NCBI GenBank assembly: GCA_963837005.1
Contig: CAWIMC010000005.1
Location: 16,222-80,221, forward strand
DNA length: 64,000 nt
Source: CALDTK01 sp963837005
GTDB lineage: Bacteria > Bacteroidota > Bacteroidia > Chitinophagales > Saprospiraceae
Direction of reading: 5' to 3'
The translations under genes were made by a program, and so were the position numbers. A model generated the notes under the pieces. That model had not been told where the DNA came from. It searched no databases and saw only the letters and a program-made list of their open reading frames with translations. Below are positions 1 to 8,817 of this stretch, piece after piece; within the stretch, counting starts at the first letter, position 1, and each line of letters starts with the position of its first letter.

Positions 1-1
1 A

Positions 2-1051
2 GGCAAGTACGCAGAGGCACAGGCCAACTTCGAAGCCGTAATCGCAGACGGTACCAACTCCGTTGGAGTCAAGTTCGGTCTCCTCGAAAACTACGGCGAT
101 GCTTTCAACGGTGAGTTCGACAACGGCCCAGAAGCAGTCTTCGCCATTCAGGCCGCCGCCAACACTGGTAGCATCAACAATGCCAACCCTGAACTCGTAC
201 TCAACTACCCCAACGGTGGTGGCCCAACGGGCTGCTGCGGTTTTGCGCAGCCGAGTTTCGACCTGGTCTTCAGCTTCAGGGTGACCGAAGACGGTCTCCC
301 GTTGTTCGAAAACAACGCTTATCGCGCACCAGCTAATCGCATCCTCACCGACTTCGGCATTGAGGCTGGAGATGACTTTACGGAGGATACGCGTCCTGTT
401 GATCCTCGCCTCGATCACTCCGTCGGTCGTCGCGGAATTCCGTACCTCGACCACGGCGATCACCCCGGCAACTCTTGGATACGCGATCGTAGCAACGGCG
501 GACCATTTGCACCAAAGAAGACCATCTTCCGCAAGAGCCAAGTGGGTACGTTCACAGATGGCTCAAGCTGGACCAGTGGTTATACGGCTATCAATGTCAA
601 TATCATCCGTTTTGCTGACGTCCTATTGATGGCTGCAGAGTGTCACATCGAGAACCCCGCGGGCAACCTAGAGCGCGCTCGCGAGCTCATCAACCAGGTC
701 CGTCGTCGTGCGGCAAACCCGGCCGGATTCGTCACGAACGCCGACGGTAGCAATGCCGCCAACTACAAGATCAGCGAGTACGGCAGTGGCCTGAGTCGCG
801 AGCAGCTACGCCAAGTACTTCGTTTCGAGCGTAAGCTCGAACTCTCTGGCGAGGGGCAGCGTGCCTTTGACCTCGTCCGTTGGGGTGTGGCAGCAGAGGA
901 ACTCAACTCGTACGTTAGCTTCGAGTCTAGTCTCTTGCCGGGTCCTCTAGAAAGCGCTGTGTTTGTCGCCGGCAAGGATGAGTACTACCCGATTCCGCAG
1001 ACTCAGATTGACCTTTCCGGCGGTGCGCTATCGCAGAACCCAGGGTACTAA
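2..1051 (+). CDS. SusD/RagB-family outer-membrane lipoprotein, 5'-truncated by the window edge
   Basis: The reading frame is open from base 2 with no start inside the window, so only the C-terminal ~349 residues are present. SusD proteins are surface lipoproteins that cap a SusC TonB-dependent channel and bind glycans or other nutrients. The SusD hallmarks are visible: a helical segment FADVLLMAAECHIENPAGN followed by ELINQVRRRA, then LRFERKLELSGEGQRAFDLV, and the typical C-terminus YYPIPQTQIDLS...NPGY. The partner SusC presumably lies upstream outside the window. A hairpin terminator follows at 1091. The substrate cannot be inferred from this fragment. Confidence 0.9.
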   Translation, partial: GKYAEAQANFEAVIADGTNSVGVKFGLLENYGDAFNGEFDNGPEAVFAIQAAANTGSINNANPELVLNYPNGGGPTGCCGFAQPSFDLVFSFRVTEDGLPLFENNAYRAPANRILTDFGIEAGDDFTEDTRPVDPRLDHSVGRRGIPYLDHGDHPGNSWIRDRSNGGPFAPKKTIFRKSQVGTFTDGSSWTSGYTAINVNIIRFADVLLMAAECHIENPAGNLERARELINQVRRRAANPAGFVTNADGSNAANYKISEYGSGLSREQLRQVLRFERKLELSGEGQRAFDLVRWGVAAEELNSYVSFESSLLPGPLESAVFVAGKDEYYPIPQTQIDLSGGALSQNPGY

Positions 1052-1090
1052 GTGTAAATCTGGGGACCGTAATAGTTTCTTGATCTTATC

Positions 1091-1132
1091 AGAGCCGATC
1101 GCACGAGTTGCGGTCGGCTCTGTTCGGTTTAA
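1091..1132 (+). terminator. Likely transcription terminator of the SusD gene
   Basis: AGAGCCGA and TCGGCTCT form an inverted repeat with internal complementarity (TCGC/GCGG), followed by a short T-containing stretch. It lies 40 bases after the SusD stop. The T-tract is weak, so efficiency is uncertain. Confidence 0.6.
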
Positions 1133-1157
1133 GATTCGAGTTGTGAGTATGGCGTCC

Positions 1158-1353
1158 TACCGCTAGACATTTTTGCAGATTGGATCTTTCTGGGGAGTGG
1201 AACGCAAAGCCGCTACGCTACGCAAGGGAACTGCAACGTACGCAGAGGCCCGTCTTACTCGAGGTAGGGCGCAAGGGCGCTTCGCGCTGAGGAGAGCGCA
1301 TAAGTCCGCCGAAGTTTGATTTGTACTGAAGCAAACATCAATGTCTAGCGGTA
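1158..1353. mobile_element. MITE-like element, copy 1 (196 bp)
   Basis: This non-coding segment begins TACCGCTAGACAT and ends ATGTCTAGCGGTA, perfect 13-bp terminal inverted repeats. A second copy of identical length lies in the opposite orientation at 18462-18657 and shares the internal blocks, such as GCAGATTGGATCTTTCTGGG and the GCGCAAGGGCGCTTCGCGCT core. It encodes no protein, so it would need a transposase in trans. No clear target-site duplication was found. Confidence 0.7.
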
Positions 1354-1506
1354 TGGTGCGGCGTAAGGAAAGTTCGACTCTGTATTGTATCTATCGATAG
1401 GTTTCGTGGTAAACATGGAGCTTCGATAGGTAGCGTCACGGCGTTGGACCTCGCGTCCAGAGGAGGGGGTTATAGGCGATTAGCTCACCCACAGATAAAC
1501 CTAGCT
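1354..1506. other. Intergenic, nothing recognised
   Basis: Convergent intergenic space between the MITE and the end of the gliding-type surface protein. I see no gene or strong hairpin in it. Confidence 0.5.
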
Positions 1507-3642
1507 CTAGCGCAGAAGATCGACGATGCCAGATACGCGTTGCCGACTTCCGTCTAAGAAGACTATCTCGGCGACGTAGACATAGGTGCCTACTGCCGCG
1601 TCCTCCCCGAGCCATCGAGCGGAAGCATCCCCTCCTGCATAGATGAGCGCTCCCCACCGGTCGTATACCTGTAGTGTGTGTAAGCGAGCTACTCCTCGAT
1701 GAGCGACGACACCAAACCCATCGTTACGCTCGTCTCCGTTTGGCGAAAAGGCTTCTGGGAAAAGTGATCTCCTTGGGTCTTCCCGCCTCACGAATCTGCG
1801 TTGCGAGACGATGCACCCGTTGTCGAGCAAGAGGTCCGCTGTGAGCCATCCCGAACTAGCTAGTTTTAGCGAAAGCATACCCGAGTTGGTCGTCGTTGGC
1901 TCAGGCAGCAGACTTCCGTCAAAACTCCAGACGACGCGGTCGGCCGCGTAGGCTTCGGCTCCCACGAGGGAGAATTCGGCCGGTAAGCCTCTTAGGACGA
2001 AGGTGTCGCCCAGGATCTCGAGCTTCGGGCTTTCAATAGATTCCAGTACGAAGGCGAGTGTGTCCGCGCAAGCGAGTGGGTCTACCGCTGAGAAATAGTA
2101 GCTCCCTTCGCCTAAGGCATCTACCGTCAAAGACAGCCCTTGCGTGCTTGCAATCGTTTGGCCTCGTGAATTGAAGAGCGAAAGATCGATTGCTTCCCCC
2201 TCACGTGTACTCACGTCGATACGCGCCCCCCCGTCCATGCTCGCCGGGCAGCTCGGCGGGCGCGAGGTCGTAAGCGACAATTGCGGGCTGCTAGCCACGG
2301 GTACATTGATGTCAACGTATACGCTACAGCCACTTCCATTCTCTACGAGGAGACCGGTGCGCTGTCCCGTCGGGAGGTTGTCTCTGCGGTAGCTCCCGCT
2401 CTCCTCGTCCGACCAGGTGAGCGAGGCACCTGTCCCGAGGCGAGCGACGGTGACAGAAGTTGTTGTAGCGTCGCACGATGGTGTGGCGACCTCTATGGCG
2501 ACATTACTGCGATCGAAGACCTCTAGAGTGGTAGCCACCACGCTGTCGCAACCTGCCCCCGTCCGGAGGAGTTTGAACAGGCTCGTGTCCTGGATTACGA
2601 GGTGCGTCTGGCCAGCCACCGAAATCTCGTCGCCGATGCACAACTGGCGAAGGGTATCGTACGTGTAGAGCGTTTTGGCCCCGACCACCGTGATTTCGAT
2701 GAGCGAATCACACCCGTTCGGCATGGCGAACGAGGCAGTTCCGACTTCCCCTGGTCCTAGATCTAGGCCGTACTCTCGAAAGCGAGTGTTTTCACAGATG
2801 ATCCGGGTTTCCTCGCTCGGAATCGGGGCATCGAGCACCTCGAGTTCAAAGGTGTCTAAGTAATCGACATCGTACTCCCGGAAACTGATCTCATCGAGGG
2901 CTTCCAAGGCCGCATTTTCCTCGGGACTTTTGATCTGGACACAAACCGTCACCTCCTCATCGGCCACGGCCGTGTAGTCTACGCCATACGCTCGCCACGT
3001 GCAGTCGGATGGATACGGATCTACGAAACGATTGATGAGAACCCCATTCACCGTAAACCCGATCCGACCTACAGTTGCCGCGCGGAGCGTGCTGGTGGTC
3101 GCGCGGAAATTGTAGATTTTCCCCTTCTCGACTGGTACGCGCTGACACCAAGCGTCGACCGTGCGGTTGCGCTCGCCGTAGACCGCGAGGTACTGCGCAT
3201 CGGCGCGACCGCTGAGTTCGGGGCAGGCACTCGTTGCTAGTCTGACGATGTTCGAGTTCGTTAGGATGGCCGTCGTGCCGGTCTGTAAGCTCGCCGGCCC
3301 AACGCGAGCGAGTTCGGAGGTAGCACCTCGCCCGCCCTCGTCGAAATTTCCATCCAGCACGTACTCAGTGCTGAGTCGGCGCCGGGCTCGGACGGTGTAT
3401 ACCTGCGTCTGCCCCGGAGAGAGATTGGCTTTTTCGTTAACGCTCCAAATGATGGCCTCACGGGGGGACCAGGCATAGATCTCGTAGTCGTTGCGGGCTT
3501 TCAGCTCGAGGTATTCGCCGCGGCACATGGTAGTGTCGGGGAGGGATTGTGCCGACATTGAGGCCGGGTACGTAATGTAGATCCAAGCTACGACCAGGGT
3601 CAAGCACGGAACCATTTTGTGGTATGAAGTTCGTCGGTCCAT
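1507..3642 (-). CDS. Secreted T9SS type B surface protein (gliding-motility-associated C-terminal domain)
   Basis: The 711-residue protein has an N-terminal signal peptide (hydrophobic LTLVVAWIYITYPASMSAQ). Its long middle is built of Ig/PKD-like beta modules with repeated CDSLIEITV and CDSVVATT motifs, as is common in gliding-type adhesins. The last ~85 residues are a CHU_C domain with the diagnostic FPEAFSPNGDERNDGF and a C-terminus of the form YDRWG...GTYVYVAEI. That domain directs secretion through the type IX system and surface attachment. The protein is probably an adhesin or surface-layer component. Start ATG 3642 gives the best signal peptide, though MVPCLTLV a few residues later is possible. 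It is monocistronic by spacing. Confidence 0.85.
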   Translation of the reverse strand: MDRRTSYHKMVPCLTLVVAWIYITYPASMSAQSLPDTTMCRGEYLELKARNDYEIYAWSPREAIIWSVNEKANLSPGQTQVYTVRARRRLSTEYVLDGNFDEGGRGATSELARVGPASLQTGTTAILTNSNIVRLATSACPELSGRADAQYLAVYGERNRTVDAWCQRVPVEKGKIYNFRATTSTLRAATVGRIGFTVNGVLINRFVDPYPSDCTWRAYGVDYTAVADEEVTVCVQIKSPEENAALEALDEISFREYDVDYLDTFELEVLDAPIPSEETRIICENTRFREYGLDLGPGEVGTASFAMPNGCDSLIEITVVGAKTLYTYDTLRQLCIGDEISVAGQTHLVIQDTSLFKLLRTGAGCDSVVATTLEVFDRSNVAIEVATPSCDATTTSVTVARLGTGASLTWSDEESGSYRRDNLPTGQRTGLLVENGSGCSVYVDINVPVASSPQLSLTTSRPPSCPASMDGGARIDVSTREGEAIDLSLFNSRGQTIASTQGLSLTVDALGEGSYYFSAVDPLACADTLAFVLESIESPKLEILGDTFVLRGLPAEFSLVGAEAYAADRVVWSFDGSLLPEPTTTNSGMLSLKLASSGWLTADLLLDNGCIVSQRRFVRREDPRRSLFPEAFSPNGDERNDGFGVVAHRGVARLHTLQVYDRWGALIYAGGDASARWLGEDAAVGTYVYVAEIVFLDGSRQRVSGIVDLLR

Positions 3643-3726
3643 AAACTTCGAGTAGCCAATTTAATGCACCCCGGAGGGCGTTCGACAGTAGGATTGGTAA
3701 TACCTGCAACAATCCGTGTGTTATAA

Positions 3727-6700
3727 CTACCGTACCGGCTTATCGACTGTCTTTAGAAAAGTTAGTACAGGCCCATTGTTTAGACCTACTGCGATGGCAT
3801 CTCCTATGCGGACCACGCTTCGCCCGTCTCCACGTACGTTCCAGACTGCTCGATCTACCATCAGTAGACCGCTATCGCCAAGACTTAGCGCGAAGCCGTT
3901 GCCCGCATCTAGAGGACCATCCAGCACCTGCACCGCGTAATCGTTCTCGACCACGAGTAGGTAGGGCACTTCACCAAGGGGGGACACGAGTATCGCATCG
4001 CGAACTGGCGCCATCTGCCCCGTGCGTGGCAGTTCGACGCCCTTCCAACGTCTAGGCCCTTCGTTGTGGAAGAACATACTCGCCAAACCTTCCGCCCGCA
4101 ACGTTTGGCCGTCGGGGCCGGGCGGCGGCAGGCGCTTGATAGTCCACGCTGCGTACGCCGCGTAGCTCGGCATTTGCTGCTTCAGCTTCGGTAGCTGCCG
4201 GCCGAGGGAGTTGCGCGGGTGCACTGGGTAGGACTCTCCCTGTAGGAAGGCCGTGAGGATCGGGTCCAAGGCACCGTTTTTGTCGAAGTCGTCCACGATC
4301 AGAGTGAGGGGCTGCGTCGCGGAGGCCTGGAGGTTTGTATTAAGACCGAGGTTGCCGGCCAGCAGATCTAAGTCCCCATCCTGATCGAGATCGGCCGCAG
4401 TAAGACTGTACCACCAACCGGTGGGCCCGAGGACCTCCCGTATTCCCGCCAGGGGTTTTGCCGAAAGGCTATACTGCACGGTGGGCGCGACGTACTCCCC
4501 GACGTACGCCAGGTCAATCGTTCCTTCCCCGTCGAAGTCCCCGAGCACCACATCGGTCACGTTGCCGAGCGAAAGCTCCGCTCCTACCGTCATGCGGCCG
4601 CGACCACCCTTGAGCCAGTACGAGGGCGCGGGCATCGGGAAGCGCTCCACGTCGAGTCGCACGCCGATCGCCAAATCCATCCATCCGTCGCCGTCGATGT
4701 CCGCCGCGGCACAACTCCCGGAGTACCGCGCGATGTCCGGCAGGCGCTCGCTCACCTCGACGAGTTGGCCTCCCAAATTCAGGAAAAGCTGATCGCGAAG
4801 TAGCTGGGGGCGTCCTTTCGCCTCCGTGCTTCCGTTGCCTTGGTAAAGGTCGAGGTCACCGTCGCCGTCTGCGTCGAATACACACAGACACGTTGCCTCT
4901 TGCGCTACGGTGCTCGGTAAGTCTTGGGCGAGCCGCCATCCGCCAGCGCCAGCGTAGGCCCAGACTTGGGTAGTCGAGCCTGCCGCACCCCCAATTACGA
5001 GCGCCTCTCGGTCTGCGCCACCCAGGTCGATACTAGCCAGGGCCGGTCCGTTGCGACTCAGATCTCGCTGTGCCAGTGCCTGATGGCTAAAGTCGGAGTA
5101 ATCAGACTCGACGTGCCTCGGGGTCGTGCGCGCCGGATCCAAAGGGTCGACTGTCCAAAGTGCCGCCTCTCCGGTGAGCCAGCTTGGGTGGACACGTCCC
5201 GACGCGGACACAGCCTCCGCGATATCGAGTTCCAGCACCTGGTCCGCCGCGACACCGCCGAGGCGCGTTTGGTGGCCGTCGGGCCACGCAACTAGAATGC
5301 TGTCGATCAAAGCCCGCCCCCCGAGGCCAAAGTGCAATACCGCGTCTACGCTCGAAAGATAGCCGCGCACCTTGTACTGCTCCCCGAAGGCGGTCGTTTC
5401 GCCTGACTTTACGTACACCTTGGTCCCTAGCGCATCTGGGTTCGCAGAAGTACCGCGGAGTCTAATCCGTAGGTAGTGTGTACTGTCCGGGCTCAGCTCC
5501 CGCGTTCGGTTGCGGAATACTCCGGCCGGCCCGTTGATGTTGTTCGTCACTAGGTCCAGGTCGCCGTCGAGGTCGAGGTCGACGTACACCGCACCGTTGC
5601 TGTAGTCCGGCTCACTGCCCACCCAAGCTTCACTCACGTTCTCGAACGATAGCTCGCCGCGGTTACGAAAGAAGAAGTTGGCCTGGTGGACGCCTTCTGT
5701 ATTTTTGAGGCGCTCGATTAGGGTCTTTACTTGGCTCTCGGCCGAACCCATGATTGTGGACTCGCTCGCGAAATCGGTGAAGTCCTTGTCGGTGATGTCC
5801 TTCGGGTAGCCATTCGTGACGAAGATGTCGCGCAGGCCGTCATTGTCGAGGTCGGCCAGCAGCGTCGACCAGCTCCAGTCGGTAGCGGCGGTCCCGGTGA
5901 GGAAGGACACGTCGCTGAAGCCATTGCCATCGCGTAGCAACAGGGTGTTGCGTGCGTACTGTGGTACGTAGCCCCGCTCCCGCCGCGCGGCTTCCATAGC
6001 GTAGGGGATGTCCCCGAACATGGTCTTCCGGCGGAGGTTATCGTCCGGCAGCATGTCGACGACCATGATCTCCGGGGCGGCATCCCCGCTGAGGTCGGCG
6101 ATGTCGATGCCCATCGAGTTGAAGCTGGTGTGGGGGGTATAGGCCAGGAGGCTGTCGCTAAAACCTCCATGCCCGTCATTGATCAGCAGTTCATCGTTGG
6201 ACAGGAAATCATTGGCGCTGTAGAGATCGGGATAGCGGTCGTCGTTGATGTCCGTGACGGCAACCCCGAGGCCCCAGCCCTCCGTGTTCAGAACGGTGTC
6301 GAGCCGGAACTGCGGGCTGACCCCAGGACCTTCGTTCACGTATAGGCGGTCGACACTTGGAGCGTTGCCGGTGTTGTTGGGGCCGCGGGGGGCATTGCGC
6401 GGCTGGGTCTCCAAGGAGTTGCGCAACACGTACAGATCGAGGTCGCCGTCGAGATCTACGTCGAGCCAGGCGGACTGCGTGCAGTAGCCCGGATCGGCAA
6501 GTCCGTAGAGCGCTGCCTGCTCTTCGAAGGTGACGAGGCTGTCGGTCCCGAGCCCCCGGTTGATGAATAGAAGATTGGGCGTGTCGAATGTGCCGTGGAT
6601 GTTGAGTGTCGAAAGGTAGATATCCTCGAGGCCGTCACTATTTACGTCATGGACGCTTACGCCCGCGGCCCAGGTGCCGGCGGTGCCGGGGAGTTCCACT

Positions 6701-7008
6701 TTCGTAAAAACCCAGGGTTCGCGCTGGAGGTAGACCTCGCTGGCTACTTGGTTGCCGGTGAAGACCAGATCGGGCAGACCGTTGCGGTCAAAATCCCCGA
6801 CGCCAACCCCGCCGCCGTTGTAGAGGTACTCCACGAGGACGATGTTGATGGAGTCGTTTTCGGGGAGGGTGTTCTCGAAGGAGATGCCGGTTTGAGCTAG
6901 AGGGAGTCGTTCGAACCGCGTTCCGGGAGCCTCGTCGCCCAGGCGGCAAGCAGCGGGTAGGCAAAACAGAAGCCCCCATAAGTAAAGCTCAGCGAGCGCC
7001 CTCACCAT
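3727..7008 (-). CDS. CRTAC1-like FG-GAP/VCBS-repeat lipoprotein with ASPIC/UnbV domain
   Basis: About 1093 residues from ATG 7008; the frame is open upstream, but this start gives a lipoprotein signal (LLFCLPAAC lipobox). Multiple calcium-binding FG-GAP blades are visible: DFDRNGLPDLVF, DVNSDGLEDIYLS, DVDLDGDLDLYVL, DINDDRYPDLYS and DLDLDGDLDLVTNN. An ASPIC/UnbV module follows (YLRIRLRGTS...FGLGGRALIDSILVAWPDG), then a second blade set (DADGDGDLDLYQGNG, DLDQDGDLDLLAGN). These proteins fold as surface beta-propellers and often sit beside SusCD genes in Bacteroidota; the ligand is unknown. A 15-nt GNRA element is embedded in the coding sequence at 4455, read as LSAKP. Confidence 0.85.
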   Translation of the reverse strand: MVRALAELYLWGLLFCLPAACRLGDEAPGTRFERLPLAQTGISFENTLPENDSINIVLVEYLYNGGGVGVGDFDRNGLPDLVFTGNQVASEVYLQREPWVFTKVELPGTAGTWAAGVSVHDVNSDGLEDIYLSTLNIHGTFDTPNLLFINRGLGTDSLVTFEEQAALYGLADPGYCTQSAWLDVDLDGDLDLYVLRNSLETQPRNAPRGPNNTGNAPSVDRLYVNEGPGVSPQFRLDTVLNTEGWGLGVAVTDINDDRYPDLYSANDFLSNDELLINDGHGGFSDSLLAYTPHTSFNSMGIDIADLSGDAAPEIMVVDMLPDDNLRRKTMFGDIPYAMEAARRERGYVPQYARNTLLLRDGNGFSDVSFLTGTAATDWSWSTLLADLDNDGLRDIFVTNGYPKDITDKDFTDFASESTIMGSAESQVKTLIERLKNTEGVHQANFFFRNRGELSFENVSEAWVGSEPDYSNGAVYVDLDLDGDLDLVTNNINGPAGVFRNRTRELSPDSTHYLRIRLRGTSANPDALGTKVYVKSGETTAFGEQYKVRGYLSSVDAVLHFGLGGRALIDSILVAWPDGHQTRLGGVAADQVLELDIAEAVSASGRVHPSWLTGEAALWTVDPLDPARTTPRHVESDYSDFSHQALAQRDLSRNGPALASIDLGGADREALVIGGAAGSTTQVWAYAGAGGWRLAQDLPSTVAQEATCLCVFDADGDGDLDLYQGNGSTEAKGRPQLLRDQLFLNLGGQLVEVSERLPDIARYSGSCAAADIDGDGWMDLAIGVRLDVERFPMPAPSYWLKGGRGRMTVGAELSLGNVTDVVLGDFDGEGTIDLAYVGEYVAPTVQYSLSAKPLAGIREVLGPTGWWYSLTAADLDQDGDLDLLAGNLGLNTNLQASATQPLTLIVDDFDKNGALDPILTAFLQGESYPVHPRNSLGRQLPKLKQQMPSYAAYAAWTIKRLPPPGPDGQTLRAEGLASMFFHNEGPRRWKGVELPRTGQMAPVRDAILVSPLGEVPYLLVVENDYAVQVLDGPLDAGNGFALSLGDSGLLMVDRAVWNVRGDGRSVVRIGDAIAVGLNNGPVLTFLKTVDKPVR
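4455..4469 (+). repeat. 15-nt GNRA element, class B (GCC stem)
   Basis: GTTTTGCCGAAAGGC. Inside the FG-GAP lipoprotein gene, antisense to it, read as LSAKP. Confidence 0.9.
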
Positions 7009-7153
7009 ACGCAACCAATCCCCCTCCGGACCTCCGGATGGGAGCGGCTTAGTTGTCTTATCCGGGTCTGTCAGAGGTTCGGTACGTCTCAGAGTAGGGA
7101 CCATGAAGTGGCTAAAAGACCAAGAAATAGCTGTACGACGAAACTTACGACGC

Positions 7154-7168
7154 GTTTTGCCGAAAGGC
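7154..7168 (+). repeat. 15-nt GNRA element, class B
   Basis: Intergenic, between the FG-GAP lipoprotein start and the SusCD terminator. Confidence 0.9.
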
Positions 7169-7202
7169 TGTCTCGAAGGATAAACAACTTAGTGCATTCC
7201 AT

Positions 7203-7243
7203 AAAAAACGGAAGGGGCCGCCCAATCTGGACGGCCCCCTCCG
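7203..7243 (-). terminator. Rho-independent terminator of the SusC-SusD operon
   Basis: Read on the minus strand, a GGGGCCG / CGGCCCC stem is followed by a run of T (AAAAAA on the plus strand at about 7204). It lies about 30 bases past the SusD stop. Confidence 0.8.
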
Positions 7244-7271
7244 GAGTCAGGTTCTGAGCTATAAGATGAAC

Positions 7272-8789
7272 TTAGTACCCGGGATTCTGATCGGCTTGCG
7301 ATAAAGAAGTGTTGTTGATGATCTCCGACTGTGGAATCGGTAGGAGACGATCTTTCGGCTGGTAGTAGCTCAACTCCATATCGGCGGGAAGGATCCCGGC
7401 GTCACGCCAGCGCTTGATGTCGCGGATGTGGATTTGTTCGAGTGCAAGTTCGATTTGACGCTCCTTTTGTACAGCCGTTACGAGCTGTGCGCCATCGCTG
7501 TTAGGGATACCGCTATCCTGTAGACGGGGTGCCCCAACGCGAGTACGAACTTGGTTAACGAGTTCACGGGCTTTCGAAGCGTCTCCGGTACGGGCCTCTA
7601 CCTCGGCAAGGAGAAGCAGCACGTCGGCGTAGCGCATGACGATCAGGTTGGTGTTGGTCGTGCGGTAGCCACCTGGCAGTTCCTTATAGTACACGCCGTA
7701 CTTATAGGTACTCGGGTAGATGCTGCGGCCGCAGATGTCGAAGCTCTGGCCATTGACGTTTTGGTTGAGCACCTCGCCCGACTGGAGCGTGTCACCTCTG
7801 AAGATCACGGTTTCCTTGAGGCGGGGGTCTGTGAACGACTGCCCACAAGCCTTCGATGGAAAAGCCTTGATGAGTTGCGCCGACGGTTGCACGTTGTGCC
7901 AGTTCGGGCCGTACTCCTGTGCGCGCACGGAGCGCTCGTTCTTACCGGTACCCTCGCCATCCCAGTTGAAGTCACCGACTTGGCTATAGACGATTTCGAA
8001 GAGAGTTTCGGGGAGGAAGTTGTTGTCTTCCTCGAAGTTTGCGCTGAAACGTTCCTGCAAAGAGAACTTGCCACTCGATACTATTCCCTCGAGCACAGGT
8101 TTTGCACTGGCTAACTCGTCCTGCTGCATGTAGCTGCGAGCGAGAATACCCTGGGCAGAGTACCGCGTTGCGCGGCCTTTGTCATTGTCACCCCAGGACT
8201 CGGGTAAGTTGTCTGCGGCGAACTTGAGGTCCTCCTGAGCGAAGTCTAGTACTTCACCTTCCGAGGATTTCGGAAGGCCGCCTTCTGGCGTCTCGACTCG
8301 TGCCTTGTAAAGCGGGACACCACCAAAGTGTGTGGCTAGCTCATTGTACGCCCAACCTCGCAGGAAGCGGGCCTCAGCGCGGAGTGGGTTTAGGGTTGCC
8401 TCATCGAGGGTGGTATTGTTATCAATACCCTCGAGGGTGGTGTTGGAAAAGTGCACCATGCGGTAGAGCCCCGTCCAAAACTCGCCGATCTCGTTGTCGG
8501 TAGGGATCTGCTGTCCTTTTGCGATGCGCTGACCAGTGGTGAAGAGGGCACTTGTACCGACGAGTTCGCCAGAGCGAAGGTCGTTGATGAAGAAATACCA
8601 GCGTCCGCCAATCCGGTTGGACTGGAGCGCGGCGTACCCGCTAAATAGGGAAGCCTCGATTTGACTCTTCAGCGAGAAGTATTTATCGGGCGTGGTGTTG
8701 TTGGGGTCCAGCTGGACGAGGTCTTCCTCGTTGCAGGCGTGGCTTAGTAAGCCAACCAACGCGAGCGTGGTTAAAAGCTTGATTTTCAT
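7272..8789 (-). CDS. SusD/RagB-family nutrient-binding outer-membrane lipoprotein
   Basis: This is a full-length 505-residue SusD homologue. It has a lipoprotein signal (LLTTLALVGLLSHAC), an N-terminal SusD-like domain (residues ~20-230, with LRAEARFLRGWAYNELATHF) and the C-terminal RagB domain ending in LLPIPQSEI and NPGY. TPR-type helices VMRYADVLLLLAEVEARTG and KERQIELALEQIHIRDIKRW are conserved. It is the second gene of a SusC-SusD pair with a 28-bp gap, so it is almost certainly co-transcribed. It would sit on the cell surface as the lid of the SusC channel. No glycoside hydrolase is adjacent, so the substrate is unknown. Confidence 0.93.
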   Translation of the reverse strand: MKIKLLTTLALVGLLSHACNEEDLVQLDPNNTTPDKYFSLKSQIEASLFSGYAALQSNRIGGRWYFFINDLRSGELVGTSALFTTGQRIAKGQQIPTDNEIGEFWTGLYRMVHFSNTTLEGIDNNTTLDEATLNPLRAEARFLRGWAYNELATHFGGVPLYKARVETPEGGLPKSSEGEVLDFAQEDLKFAADNLPESWGDNDKGRATRYSAQGILARSYMQQDELASAKPVLEGIVSSGKFSLQERFSANFEEDNNFLPETLFEIVYSQVGDFNWDGEGTGKNERSVRAQEYGPNWHNVQPSAQLIKAFPSKACGQSFTDPRLKETVIFRGDTLQSGEVLNQNVNGQSFDICGRSIYPSTYKYGVYYKELPGGYRTTNTNLIVMRYADVLLLLAEVEARTGDASKARELVNQVRTRVGAPRLQDSGIPNSDGAQLVTAVQKERQIELALEQIHIRDIKRWRDAGILPADMELSYYQPKDRLLPIPQSEIINNTSLSQADQNPGY

Positions 8790-8817
8790 GCTTGTAGTTT
8801 AATTGGGTGTAAGGAGC

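Noticed and set aside
1738..1753. Near-match to the 15-nt element (TTTGGCGAAAAGGC)
   Set aside because: It encodes the conserved FSPNGD motif of the CHU_C domain, so it is explained by protein conservation, and the stem is not kept.
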